From Nicotiana tabacum (lineage: Eukaryota > Streptophyta > Magnoliopsida > Solanales > Solanaceae): a DNA stretch of 64,000 nucleotides. Below, piece by piece: positions 13,027 to 23,235 of the stretch. The notes under the pieces are model-generated. The model did not search any database and was not told where the DNA came from. It saw only the letters and a list, made by a program, of their open reading frames with translations. Every line of letters begins with the position of its first letter. The first letter of the stretch is position 1. Both the position numbers and the translations under genes were made by a program. Location: NCBI RefSeq assembly GCF_000715075.1, contig NC_134082.1, positions 208,205,948-208,269,947 of the forward strand, given 5' to 3'.

Positions 13027-16000
13027 ATGGGAGTATGTGGATCGAAACCTAAAGGGTGTGTAGGAATTAAGGGGCGGAAATTTGTTCATAGGAAGAAACA
13101 TAAAATTAGCAGAAGTAGAAATGTGTCAAAATCCCATTCGGCTTCTCATAATCTCAGTAAGATTGAACCATCTGCTTCTGCAGATCTTTCATACAATAAT
13201 CCTGCATTTCAAGGTACTTTATTTATTGTTATCCCTTTCTATTTTCCTTCTGAAATCATGAAATTTTGATCCTTAGCTTGTTTTTTCAATTTTTCCATTT
13301 TAAGATTTTTCCCCATCTAGCTCGAAAATAGATAGAGTCTATCCGAAACAGTCTCTCTGCCCGTCCAGGGTAGGGGTGAGGCTGGGTACATCTAACCATC
13401 CCAGACCGCACTTGTGGGAATATACTGGGTCGTTATTGGTGTTTTTGTTAGCTCGAAAATAGGTAAAATTAGAGATGCAGTTGTTGATTAGATTCATTAA
13501 ACAAATTGAGTACCTAGGTAAATTTTAGTTGCTCTTTGAATCTACGTAGTTGATTTCTTGCTATTAGCTTTGGATGACTTGAGTATTGAAATATTTTGTT
13601 GAGAGTATTTGTTTATGAACTTTTTCATTTTTATTTATTTTTCTTTTATTGAGTTTCCAATCTCATTTGGTTTTTGTGTATGTTAGTCAACACCCTTATG
13701 GAAATGTTTCTATCTATTTAGTAAAGATCTTAAATTTCTGTACTTGGAGGCTTATATAGAGGACGACTCAAATTTGTTTTTGTGATATTGTGTGGGCTAA
13801 ACAGGAAATGCAGAGTCTTGGTTTGACCCCGAGATGGTGATTGAATCTGACTGTGATGATGATTTTCATAGCGTTCAAGATGGTAAGTCATCTGCCTCGT
13901 CAGAAGTTCAAGGTCATTGCATTGTTTAGGCAGGATCTCTAATCGATATTATATGGTTATTTCACAATTGTGCAGTCTTTTCACAAAATGGTTCTTTTTC
14001 GAATGGGGTTTCTCCAAGGTTTTCTGATTTTGTGTATCACAATGGAAATGCTACTTCTGACCTCCTGGCAAAACATGAACAACCGTTTGGATGTGAAGAA
14101 CCAAATGTTGTCAAAGAGGATGTTGCGAAAAGAAACTCATCAGCAGATTCTCAATTTAAGTCCAACAATCCTCAAAATGAGATGGGTGGCCCAAGCCCTA
14201 TTGATAAAACGCCCCGAAGCATGGATCGAGTTGGTGCTAGGGTTGAAACGGGATTTTTCCACAATTGTGGAAGTCAGAACCCATGCCTGCCTTGTCTTGC
14301 TTGCGTTGCCTCTTCAGATGAAAAGAAAAAGTCGCTAAACCCAAGCTCACCACGCACCCGTAGAAAATCATCCCTAACGCAGATGTTATCCTTTAAATGG
14401 AGAGAAACAACTTCAAGTTCAGCATTATGTAAGTGCTTTTACCTTGTATATACTGTTAATGGCACCAAAGTCTCCAATTGGCTGCTTTTCTTGCATAAAC
14501 CGCTTCTGAAACCTTAAAAACATTTTGAGATTAGTATGCTATTACTTCATTTGTAGTTGGTCAGATTGATCAGTGATCCATGCATAACTGTAACCTATCT
14601 AAACGTACATTAAATGTTAGTAGTTCTTGTAAGATGAACACGATTTTGTCTAGTTGATCTGTAAATAGGGTGGATAGCATGTCTCTAGTGCTGATGAGTA
14701 TACTGCTACCATTTTCCAGGAAAAAATCATAGATGACAATTGAGGGTGTTAACTTTTTCTAGATTGAGCTACAGCTGAATTCACGTTAACCTTGAAAATG
14801 TAATTGTGTTATGTTACTGACTTGTCTGCTTTTCTATCTCCAGTATCGCCAAAAGCCGTTCTGCAAAGACCAATAGCTGGTTCTCAAATTCCTTGCAGCC
14901 CGTTGGAGAGGAAAATGTCCGACTGCTGGTCATCAGTTGAGCCAAATACTTTCAAGGTCCGTGGTAAAAATTACTTCAGGTAAGAGAAAGCTACTGATGA
15001 TGGACTCTATCTGTGACATGAGATTATAAAAGACATGTCTCCAACTTTGTCCATTTCTTTCTTGAGTAAATTCCTTGTGTTTATTTTTGTTCAATTGAAT
15101 ATCAAGTTGAATCCCTCTAAATTCTCTGGCAGGGATAAGAAGAAAGAGTTTGCTCCAAACTGTGCTGCATTTTATCCTTTTGGGGCTGATGTATTCTTGT
15201 CAGCAAGGAAAATTGATCATATTGCACGTTTTGTGGAACTTCCAGCCATCGATTCATCTAGTGAAGTTCCTGCTATTCTTGTTGTGAATCTTCAGGTATT
15301 AGAATATTTTTCTTTTCATATCTTATTCCGAGATTAGATTTATTTTTTGTTGCTCAGATCTGGCAATTAAAACCTGCCAAGTGAAGATGCTGGCAAAGAA
15401 GATTTTGGCTAATGTTATGCTATTAATGAATGACTGCTTGTCCCAAAAATTGATTGACGGTTCTCTCGTTTCAGATACCGTTATACCCTCCAGCAATCTT
15501 CCAGAATGAATACGATGGAGAAGGGATGAATATCGTTCTCTACTTCAAACTTTCAGATAATTACTCAAAAGAAATGCCAGTCCAATTTCAAGAAAATCTC
15601 CAGGTAAGGATGGTGAATTTTCTTTACATGACTACATTTTCTGATTTCTCAGTAACACTTAGTAAGACAGGTACAACCTATTATATTTGTTTTTACTGTG
15701 TACATATAGATTTGCCCTTTTTCAATAAATTGCTGATTAGTTATTCTTTTCCTTGCTATCTGTGCGACAGAGATTAATACATGACGAAATAGAGAAGATC
15801 AAAAGTTTTCCCATGGACACAAATGCACCCTTCAGGGAAAGATTGAAATTCTTGGGCCGAGTTGCAAACATGGATGATCTTCAATTAAGTGCAGCCGAGA
15901 AGAAACTCTTGAATGCATACAATGAAAAGCCTGTGCTCTCACGTCCTCAACATGAATTTTATTTGGTACGTTAATCTAAAAAACTTTGTGCAGTTAGCAT

Positions 16001-16724
16001 CATTGCATTTGTTTTCTTCTGACTTGGTTATATTTACGCTCTGAGATTGAACTCTGAATCGACCTTTATGAGACTTGTAAAAAAGAACAAGACTTTTTAA
16101 CTGTACCCCTTAAAATATTGACATTTTTATACTGCATACAAACGATATATCAGATTTTATCTCTTACGAAAACAAACTTTCAACAAAACTTTTTATGCCT
16201 CTCCATCAAATGAAAGCCACTTTTTGCATGGTGGTGGAACCTGGACAAAGGAATATTCGAACAGATCTTCGTGATCACATTTTTGTCGTGCAAATTAAAC
16301 AACAGCTTATAACTTTTCATGAGGATATTCACTCCTTTTGCTGTGTACGGACATTCATGTATTTTGCATGTAAAATCAAACAAATTCTCTTGGTGTTCAT
16401 ACTGAAATCTTTTGCGTTGGCTGTTGCAGGGAGAAAACTATTTTGAAATTGATTTAGACATTCACAGATTCAACTACCTCGCTAGAAAAGGAGTGGAATC
16501 GTTTAAAGACAGATTGAAAAACTGTGTCCTTGACTTCGGTCTGACAATTCAGGTAGCTATTAACAACTCTAAAGAGGATTTGGCTACCTCTTGAAGACTT
16601 GTATCTGATGTTACTTGTATATATGGTGCAGGGAAACAAGGCAGAGGATTTGCCGGAAAATATGTTGTGTTGTATTAGAATGAAAGAGATTGACTACACC
16701 AAGTATCACAAACTTGGCTTCTAA
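13027..16724 (+). CDS. DUF1336 / EDR2-like C-terminal domain protein (518 aa, 9 exons)
   Basis: Exons: 13027-13213, 13805-13882, 13976-14428, 14844-14979, 15133-15295, 15475-15603, 15771-15965, 16430-16552, 16632-16724. All introns are GT-AG and the phases join to one open frame of 518 residues ending in TAA. The N-terminus [11 protein letters not shown] has Gly2 and Ser6 as for N-myristoylation and Cys4 for palmitoylation, so the protein is probably membrane attached. It is followed by a basic region, an acidic motif (ESWFDP...DCDDDF, about residues 66-83) and a Ser-rich linker. The C-terminal half (from about residue 260) is the DUF1336/EDR2_C domain, with [34 protein letters not shown] and [19 protein letters not shown]. 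The layout matches the Arabidopsis CW14-type proteins of this family. EDR2 itself is a lipid-binding negative regulator of defence, but it also has PH and START domains that are missing here, so the exact role is open. Confidence 0.92.
13332..13448 (+). mobile_element. 5'-truncated SINE in intron 1 of the EDR2-like gene
   Basis: The body matches the 3' half of the SINE at 32155-32370 (read in its own sense): AAACAGTCTCTCTGCCC, a GTAGGGGTGAGG segment, CCCAGACCGCACTTGTGGGA, ATACTGGGTCGTTATTGG. It is flanked by a perfect 14-bp direct repeat, TAGCTCGAAAATAG, at 13318-13331 and 13449-13462, the target-site duplication of retrotransposition. The tRNA-like 5' part is missing. It lies well inside the intron and should not affect splicing. 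Confidence 0.85.
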
Positions 16725-17478
16725 ACCATTGCATAAACATCTGCAACACATACTCAAATGTTGCGCTGCTTGATACTACACAGGAGCCGACTCTTTCCTT
16801 CTCTTAAAACTTCCATCTGAATGTATAGCCTTGGCCATTTTTTGAATTCTATCCTGTAGTGTATGCTAACACGAAAATTGAGAGAAAGGAGTTTTCTTCA
16901 ACATTTTCTGTTCCATGAGAGTGGAAATGATTTGATCGCACAGCTGGTTCATGTTATCCATACTTGTAGCAATTATTTCATGTAATGGAAAAAGCTCACA
17001 ATTAACAATCTGATAGGGGCGGCTCAAGAGAGAAGCACTAAAGCATTTGCTTTAGGTCCCCAATTTTATGGGGTCCCAAAATTGTTAATAACGAATTTTA
17101 TCATTTTATTGTCGTTTAGAGAATCTTTTTGAAGTTTGTAGAAAAAAAAATCTTTATAAATAGAAAGCCTACTTTAACAATAGAAATATTTAAGAATTCT
17201 GAAGTAAACTGGTTAGATCCTTATATTAGTAAATAATTTTTTTTATGACAAAATCAAAGTAATTTATTGCAAATGTATGGTTAACATCTTAACTTGAATT
17301 AACTTATAAAACATAGTATATAGTAATATTATTATAACTTAAGTATTTTATGTCTTGTAATAATATTACATTACAAAAACAATACGAATAAAAAAAGGTT
17401 ACGTTACACTAACTTTTTGAATGTGTTTCTCTTACTAAAATTTGATTTTAGACCATTGATTTTAGAAGAAATTACACT
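16725..17478. other. 3' flank of the EDR2-like gene and AT-rich spacer
   Basis: About the first 250 bases are probably 3' UTR. From about 17016 the text GGGGCGGCTCAAG followed by GCTTTAGGTCCCCAATTTTATGGGGTCCC looks like an inserted non-autonomous transposon fragment, but I found no clear ends. The rest is AT-rich with no gene. Confidence 0.45.
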
Positions 17479-17901
17479 CTATGTCACTTGGCCCACTATT
17501 AACAAAATACCGCCCATATTTTTCCTTCTTATCCGGTATGGCCCAGTTCTATATTGTTGAAATTTTTTTTCACTGATTAGCCATCGCCGCCCCCACTCTT
17601 TTTCTTTATGCAGAGGAAATTTTTCGATTCCCAAATTCTCTTTCAGACTTTCTCTCCATTCCACTTTCTCTTTCATTTTCAATCTCTTGCTCCCCACCCC
17701 ACTGTCTTTGTCGTCGACTAAATTTTCTGGGTGCAAAGGAAAGAGATTGAGCTGTTGAGAATTCTGATGATCATGAGTGCTAGCGGTGGACGTTACCGGC
17801 ATATGATCTGACGGTTGAGATTTTTTAGGAGAAAACTTGGGTTTTCTCTGCTTGCTTTTGGTTTTGGATTTACGATTTTTCTTGCCCATGGACATACTCA
17901 T
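17479..17901 (-). CDS. Unrecognised basic protein fragment, 140 aa
   Basis: The ATG at 17901 opens a frame of 140 residues. The first 30 residues are very rich in Lys, Arg and Ser (a nuclear-localisation or nucleic-acid-binding type of composition), followed by a Ser/Thr/His/Gln-rich stretch and the hydrophobic motif NLFPLHPENLV. The last 30 residues run into repeat-like DNA whose continuation (17420-17480) looks like the edge of an inserted element. I do not recognise the family. It could be exon 1 of a gene captured by a transposon, since tandem palindromic TATA-rich DNA flanks it at 18060-18240. No downstream exon was found. Translation in the plant is unproven. Confidence 0.3.
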   Translation of the reverse strand: MSMSMGKKNRKSKTKSKQRKPKFSPKKSQPSDHMPVTSTASTHDHQNSQQLNLFPLHPENLVDDKDSGVGSKRLKMKEKVEWRESLKENLGIEKFPLHKEKEWGRRWLISEKKFQQYRTGPYRIRRKNMGGILLIVGQVT

Positions 17902-18999
17902 ATCCCTTCACTTGTTCTTCTTGGTTTTTACACAGCGGCTCAATAGAATAAGTTCTTGTTTTTCTAAGTTATGAAATCTCCTTTTTGGGTTTTGGTAATT
18001 TTGCTTGTTCTTCTCCTTCTTCTTCTTCTCACTTTAAATAACTTGTGAAGGGAGGAAGAATGATGTATATGTTGTATATACATTTATATACGTTGTATAA
18101 TCATGTATATTTGTGGGTATTCTCGTAGTTATATAGAATTATACATGATTATACACAAGTATACAAGATTATACATAATTATAACCATGTATATTTGTGT
18201 GTATAACAATGTATATAAGGTGTTTAATAATGTAAATTTTTATTTTTTCCAGTGAAATAAGAATTTCCCTTACAAAACTTTAAATTTTGCAAAAAAATAT
18301 AAAAATAAAATTATAGACTCTAAGAATGAATATATTTTTATTTTTTACTTTAACTTCCTGATATTGTGAAGTTTAGGAAGTACTATACAGAGGGAAGTAA
18401 AAAATAAATAAGAATGAAAATGGAAAAAGGGTAAAGATAAAAATGAAAGAAAAAAGTGAAATTTGATTTAGGCGTTTTGGGTGTAGTTGATGAAGTTGTG
18501 GGTTAGGCGGCTGAAAATTATTTGTGGGCTACCGCATGAAAACTGTATTTGTGGGTTAGGCAACTGAAAAGTGCTTCCCCAAGTATACTTATGTGAAATT
18601 ATCCCTTGATTTTATTGCGCAGCCAATATGTTTTCATGACGAATCAATTTAAAAGATCCAAACTTTGGAAATTCTATATCCTTGAGAATCGGATCATCTT
18701 TGCCAAAATGAGCAATGAATGGATTTCATTTATGTTGTACAAATTGGTCTATTGCTACAAGCTGGGTACGAGTGTATACAAGTTCTTGTACGGGTACGTT
18801 AAATTTTCTACACCCCTATCACACTCGTTAAAAAATTCTGTGTAACATTGATTTTTTATAGGGAAAAAGAAAATCGATAGATAATGTTGCCTTTCATTAT
18901 GTAATAATGATCCTTGCTTGAAAAGAACATCTGACAATTAGCGTAGCAATACAACATTTGGCACATGAAAATAAAAAAAGAAAAGCTCCTACAAAACTT
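17902..18999. other. AT-rich palindromic spacer, probably MITE
   Basis: 18060-18240 is built of overlapping short palindromes of the kind GTATATAC / GATTATACAC on both strands. 18470-18590 repeats the phrase GTGGGTTAGGC / GTGGGCTACCG three times. No gene is seen. The composition is that of a non-autonomous DNA transposon with a captured segment (the frame at 17479-17901), but terminal repeats were not established. Confidence 0.4.
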
Positions 19000-19317
19000 T
19001 TAGGATGCATGAGTTTTAGTGCATCCTCTAAAAATGGCAATGAAAGAGCACCTGGGCGGCTTACTTTTAGATCTAGAAGATGGTTCAGAGGCTGTCGCTG
19101 CATAAGAGTTTTTATTTGTCTCCGTTTCGATTGATGTGGTGGCAACATTTGAAACCTCGTCAAATTGGATTCTTCTATATTTTTGAGAATTTCCGATTCC
19201 ATGAGCAATGGCTGTTGGTGGCCCGCCATCAACCGGTGTATTGAGTCTGTTATCCCAAATGCGGCCGGAGGATCCTTGTCGCCGGAATGAAGATGATGAT
19301 CTCTGTAATGTAGTCAT
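19000..19317 (-). CDS. Small RQGSSG-motif protein (105 aa)
   Basis: A single-exon frame from ATG 19317 to a stop at 19000. The N-terminus LQRSSSSFRRQGSSGRIWDN is the signature of a family of short plant proteins, some annotated as MAP-kinase-kinase substrate or salt-induced Ser-rich proteins, where the Ser-rich, Arg-flanked motif is thought to be phosphorylated. The middle carries RRIQFDEVSN and the C-terminus ends in a basic, Cys-containing segment (PPRCSFIAIFRGCTKTHAS), which also fits the family. Low complexity and short length limit confidence, but the frame is complete and codon use is ordinary. There is no neighbour evidence for function. Confidence 0.6.
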   Translation of the reverse strand: MTTLQRSSSSFRRQGSSGRIWDNRLNTPVDGGPPTAIAHGIGNSQKYRRIQFDEVSNVATTSIETETNKNSYAATASEPSSRSKSKPPRCSFIAIFRGCTKTHAS

Positions 19318-19862
19318 GGATTAATCAAAGTTGTGTTGGAAATATTTGATGAATATTTCTCATTGTTTTTTCTTTGGATTTTTGTTTTTCAACTGTTCAT
19401 TAATTTTCTAACTAAACTAACGGTTTTTTCTGTGGGCTATTATGTTTTTCATAATTTTCCTCTTTATCTTCTCTGGTTGGCACTTGGCCGTTAGAATTTC
19501 CATCTTTACGTATGAAATAATTAAGCAGGGGAGAAAATGGGCATCTTTCTATCCCAAGTTAAAAGTCCATTATTTAATTATTAATTGATGCTTAAATTAA
19601 GAACTTTTACGCTTATGATAATTTTGACAAGCTAGATGAATCAGATTAGATAAACTCATCAAGCAAGGCAGTGAGGCACAGGGCTCTATAGTACCAAGTT
19701 ACCAAATAATGTGATAAACGAAAAGTAAATTGCTCTATTCTTAATGTACAAACAGATACACAACAATTGAGGATACACTTTTCTCTACTGGTAAAATGAT
19801 ATAGAAAAGTCCGAGTATGTATTCCTATCATGAGCACACATTACAACTCTTCCTACAATGAC
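19318..19862. other. Spacer between small gene and P4H remnant
   Basis: AT-rich, no gene seen. It must contain the promoter of the minus-strand gene at 19000-19317 and, at its right edge, any 3' UTR of the prolyl 4-hydroxylase remnant. Confidence 0.5.
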
Positions 19863-20137
19863 CTACAAATTAAGATCTTCATAGCCCACCATGTAAGAAG
19901 GATTTTTATCACATTCACCAGCAGCAGCCCGCTCGGAGCATTCAGGATTCTGATCGACACACTGATCTGTTACGTTGATGATGGTGTGTCGTCAATGGAC
20001 CTTACATGAATCCACTTCGTAGTAGACCACTTTTCGCCTTCAATGACAGGGCAACTTCCATGCAAGCTCAAAGGATCAGTTGTTGCATTTGGATGTAGAC
20101 TGAAAAACAACAATGCATCACCCTTCCTACTTTTATT

Positions 20138-20320
20138 CAGAGGCAGATGCAACCTATTTCATGGGTTTAACTGAATCTAGTATTTTTCGATACGGAACAT
20201 AATCACTAAAATTTCAGCAAATATTTAATTTTGAACCCATGATTTCAAAAGGACATTGATTTTAGTGTCAAACAACTTAAGGGTTGAATTAATCAGGTTT
20301 AAATCTTGGATCCGCCTCTC
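20138..20320. mobile_element. hAT-type MITE beside the last P4H exon
   Basis: Ends are CAGAGGCAGAT on the left and, in reverse complement, GAGAGGCGGAT on the right. An 8-bp duplication CTTTTATT flanks it (20130-20137 and 20321-20328), the size typical of hAT elements. The 183-bp body is non-coding. It lies only a few bases from where the splice acceptor of the last P4H exon should be. Confidence 0.8.
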
Positions 20321-20476
20321 CTTTTATTATCGAAATACAATGTGCCTTACTGAAAATGGCTAATAATACATCCTACATGAATATGCCACATTGAAATTCA
20401 TGGTGACAAACGTACCTGCATAACCATATTTAGCACAATAAGACCAATCATCACCCTTTGGCTGAGATTCTGCAGC

Positions 20477-20576
20477 CTAACTCAACCCCAAAAGCTAGCT
20501 TGTGAGGTGAGGATTGCCCTAGAGCATATAAGGAGACCAAGATACCCATAACCCACTGATGTGGGACACAACTCAA
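20477..20576 (-). repeat. Truncated TRIM LTR in a P4H intron
   Basis: Read on the minus strand it aligns with the 120-bp TRIM LTR at 29302-29421: TGAGTTG..TCCCACATC, CTTGGTCTCCTTATATG, GGGCAATCCTCACCTCA, AGCTAG.TTTTGGGGTTGAG. It stops at GTTGAGTTAG, about 20 bases short of the LTR's end, and the final AG is the 3' splice site of the P4H exon 20476-20416. Confidence 0.7.
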
Positions 20577-21561
20577 TAATAACAAAGAAGAGAAGAAAAT
20601 TTTCTTCGCTAACTATGGAGAAAAAAGAAAGAACAATCATACAAAACCCGAATTACCTCTGATCTAGGAAAAATTGTTTCTCCACCCTTTTCAACACCTG
20701 ATAAATACATAAGGACAGTAGCTACACGATGGCCACCAATCTCTTGATTGACCTTGTCCGTAAAAAAATCATAATGAGGCTCGTATTTTTGCCCGTGTTC
20801 ATAATGCAATATCTGAATTGATTCTCCATTCTCTGAATAACAAGTTACTATACAAAGTAAGAAATTCAGTTTAGGCATGTAGCGATGAAGCCAATCAACA
20901 CCACAGATTCCAAAGTACCTTCTGGGAGAAATGTCCAAGCAGCTATTCTGGCCTCGACATTAGCAACAACTTCATCCTTTAACGAAGAGAAACAAATTAA
21001 ATGTTAAGTGTTCTTTCTCATCTAATACTTCTAACAATATTAAAATTCAAAAAGGAGAAGTAATAGCAACACCGACAAGAGAGTCAGGACATGAATTAAC
21101 CTGAGCTTTGACAAGAAACATGCCGGAGCTTGTCCGAACTTCACTTTCTATGCTCTCTCCTGATACATTGTCAGCTACCGTGGATTTCTCCAGTCTACCT
21201 TTAGCCTATATAAAGAAAAGGCTGGCTTTGTATATTCTTAGTAAGTAATAGTACTAGAAAACAGTCTTTTATACTACTTTTAGAGATTTTGTATGCAAGT
21301 ATATATAAGGATTTCTGTGGCATTTAGATAACCTCTGGTTTTATTTAGCCTTAAAAGGTGAAATCTTTATATTGTATAGTTTGGAAATGATTAGGGTCCG
21401 AATAGATACTTTATATCGAATTGAGTCGTAGTTGACTGACAAGTAAACAAAAATAATAACTAAACACTCAAGTAATCGGCAGTGTTAATAAGAAGTTATT
21501 TTCTCTCATACCAAGTAGTAACTACATTAAATGACCTTTAATTAATTGCACTACTGAAAGA

Positions 21562-21670
21562 CAGCCCAATGCACTAAGCTTCCGCTATGCGCATGGTCCG
21601 GGGAAGAACCGGACCACAAGGATCTATTGTACGCAACCTTACCCTGTATTTATGCAAGAGGTTGTTTCCC
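21562..21670 (-). mobile_element. Au-like SINE fragment
   Basis: On the + strand the phrases GCTATGCGCATGGTCCGGGG, ACCGGACCACAAGGATCTA and TGTACGCAACCTTACCCTG are the reverse complement of the well-known Au SINE body. The tRNA-like head, expected beyond 21670, is missing, so it is truncated. It sits between exon 21205-21101 of the P4H remnant and copia 2. Confidence 0.7.
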
Positions 21671-21790
21671 AAAATTCAGAAAGAAAGAGAGGAATAGAGA
21701 GCAGCTGCAAGAAAGAGGAAAAAGGCTAACCAGAGAGATGAGTTGGAAGAGATTCTGACTGACCAATCAACTTGTGTGCTATCAACAAAG

Positions 21791-22675
21791 TGTTGTTCCT
21801 TCTGTACTTGTAAATAATGATTCTGGAAATTAGAACGTTAGCTTATAAACGTAAATATAAATAAAACAGAAATTAATTCGAGCCCACTGAATTCACAGTG
21901 TTTCCTTAAGGAATTTAATCCCCTCCTAGTACCCAAGGTTATGGATTGTTTCCTCCCAGGATAGAACGAATTACACACTGGTGTAGCGGTACTTCAAACC
22001 CCAATGTTTCAGCGAACACAAAGTTCGGCAGCAAATCACACTTATAGATGCTTTGTTTGTAGTTAAAAACAATGCAGAATAAGGAGGACAACTCAGAAGT
22101 CGAATGGAAATTCTGAGAGGAAGGAATGCAAAGTATAGCCAATGTTGAATTCTTACTGAAGAGAATATCAGATTGCACTTCGTTTTTTCAGTGTATACGT
22201 AGTGTATACAGAGTATATATCCAGTATATACAGAGTGTATATTAAGTGTATACAGAGTGTATATTAAGTGTATATCCAATGTGTTATTCTTTCTCTCCAA
22301 CTTATGATCTATTTATAGCAGTTATTTGAGAGAAATTCTCCCCTTCCATGGTGCAACAAGCACTAGGCTATCATGGAGGAAGCACTTACATGGTGGAATG
22401 TACACTTGCTTGGTGGGAGGAGCACTTGCACCATTGTGGGAGGTGCACTAAGCTGCTTATTGCTTAGTGTTGCAACACAATACACGGATTGGAAAACATC
22501 CGTTACAAACACGGATTATATCACGTTAATATTCACTATTAACAAATAAATTTGGTCCAAAAAATTAATCAATCGATCGATCATTTGACCAAATCCGAAT
22601 CCAAATCCAAATCCAAATCCCATTTCCCATTCACTCTAATTTTAAGACTATTTCATCTTAAACAAAAACTCAACA
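21791..22675 (-). repeat. 3' LTR of copia element 2
   Basis: 885 bp, TGTTG ... CAACA on the + strand. It contains (minus strand) TATA box CTATAAATAG at about 22310-22319. Just downstream in the transcript sense is a minisatellite of GTGTATAC / AGAGTGTATATT units (about 22190-22285). Confidence 0.9.
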
Positions 22676-23235
22676 ATCCCCCACATGAATGGGGAATAGC
22701 TATATCACGGAAGATGCATGAAAAACTTGTGTGATTTGCAAGCAAGAATTAATTGCATCTGGATAAGTAGGTTTCCCTTTAAACTTTCCGTAGTGAACTT
22801 ATGTCGGATATACTCGGTCAATCGGTAGATTTGATATCTTTGAACCGTTGAACTTTAGTGTATACCTAGACAACCATAAGTCACACAATCAATCCCTTAA
22901 CCGTCTTTGGTTCTCATTGTTGTGTTCGTTTCAGCCATGAACACTGCCTGGTTTCATAAGTGCGTAGAGAATTGGCCTTGCAAAATTCTCCTTGAAGCGG
23001 CTAACACTTCACACTTACATAGGTGATTCCTAAATGTGTCATCCCATAGATACACTATTTGATATACCCTGTATCAAATTTAGAAATCATTAAAAAGCCT
23101 TAATGCTTTATCCTTGGTACTGAACATTGTCTCATCACGAGAATGGACTAAAAAAAAATTTTGTTGACAATGTTGAACCGTCATTAATGACTTTGTTTTA
23201 TCTCCTTGAACCTAGATCTTGGGATCTCCAGTCTT
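22676..23235 (-). other. Copia 2 sequence between pol and 3' LTR
   Basis: About 560 bases of non-coding retrotransposon sequence after the pol stop at 23236, ending in the polypurine tract at 22676-22690. The part 23120-23235 is the same sequence that in copia 1 is cut by the Tat element at 4222/4223. No gene is seen. Confidence 0.7.

Noticed and set aside
20609..20938. 109-residue minus-strand frame read as a single exon
   Set aside because: Its first and last parts are intron sequence; the real coding parts are the P4H exons 20976-20919 and 20832-20657 with clear GT-AG borders.
21971..22300. Tyr/His/Ile-rich minus-strand frame
   Set aside because: It is produced by the GTGTATAC minisatellite in the copia 2 LTR.
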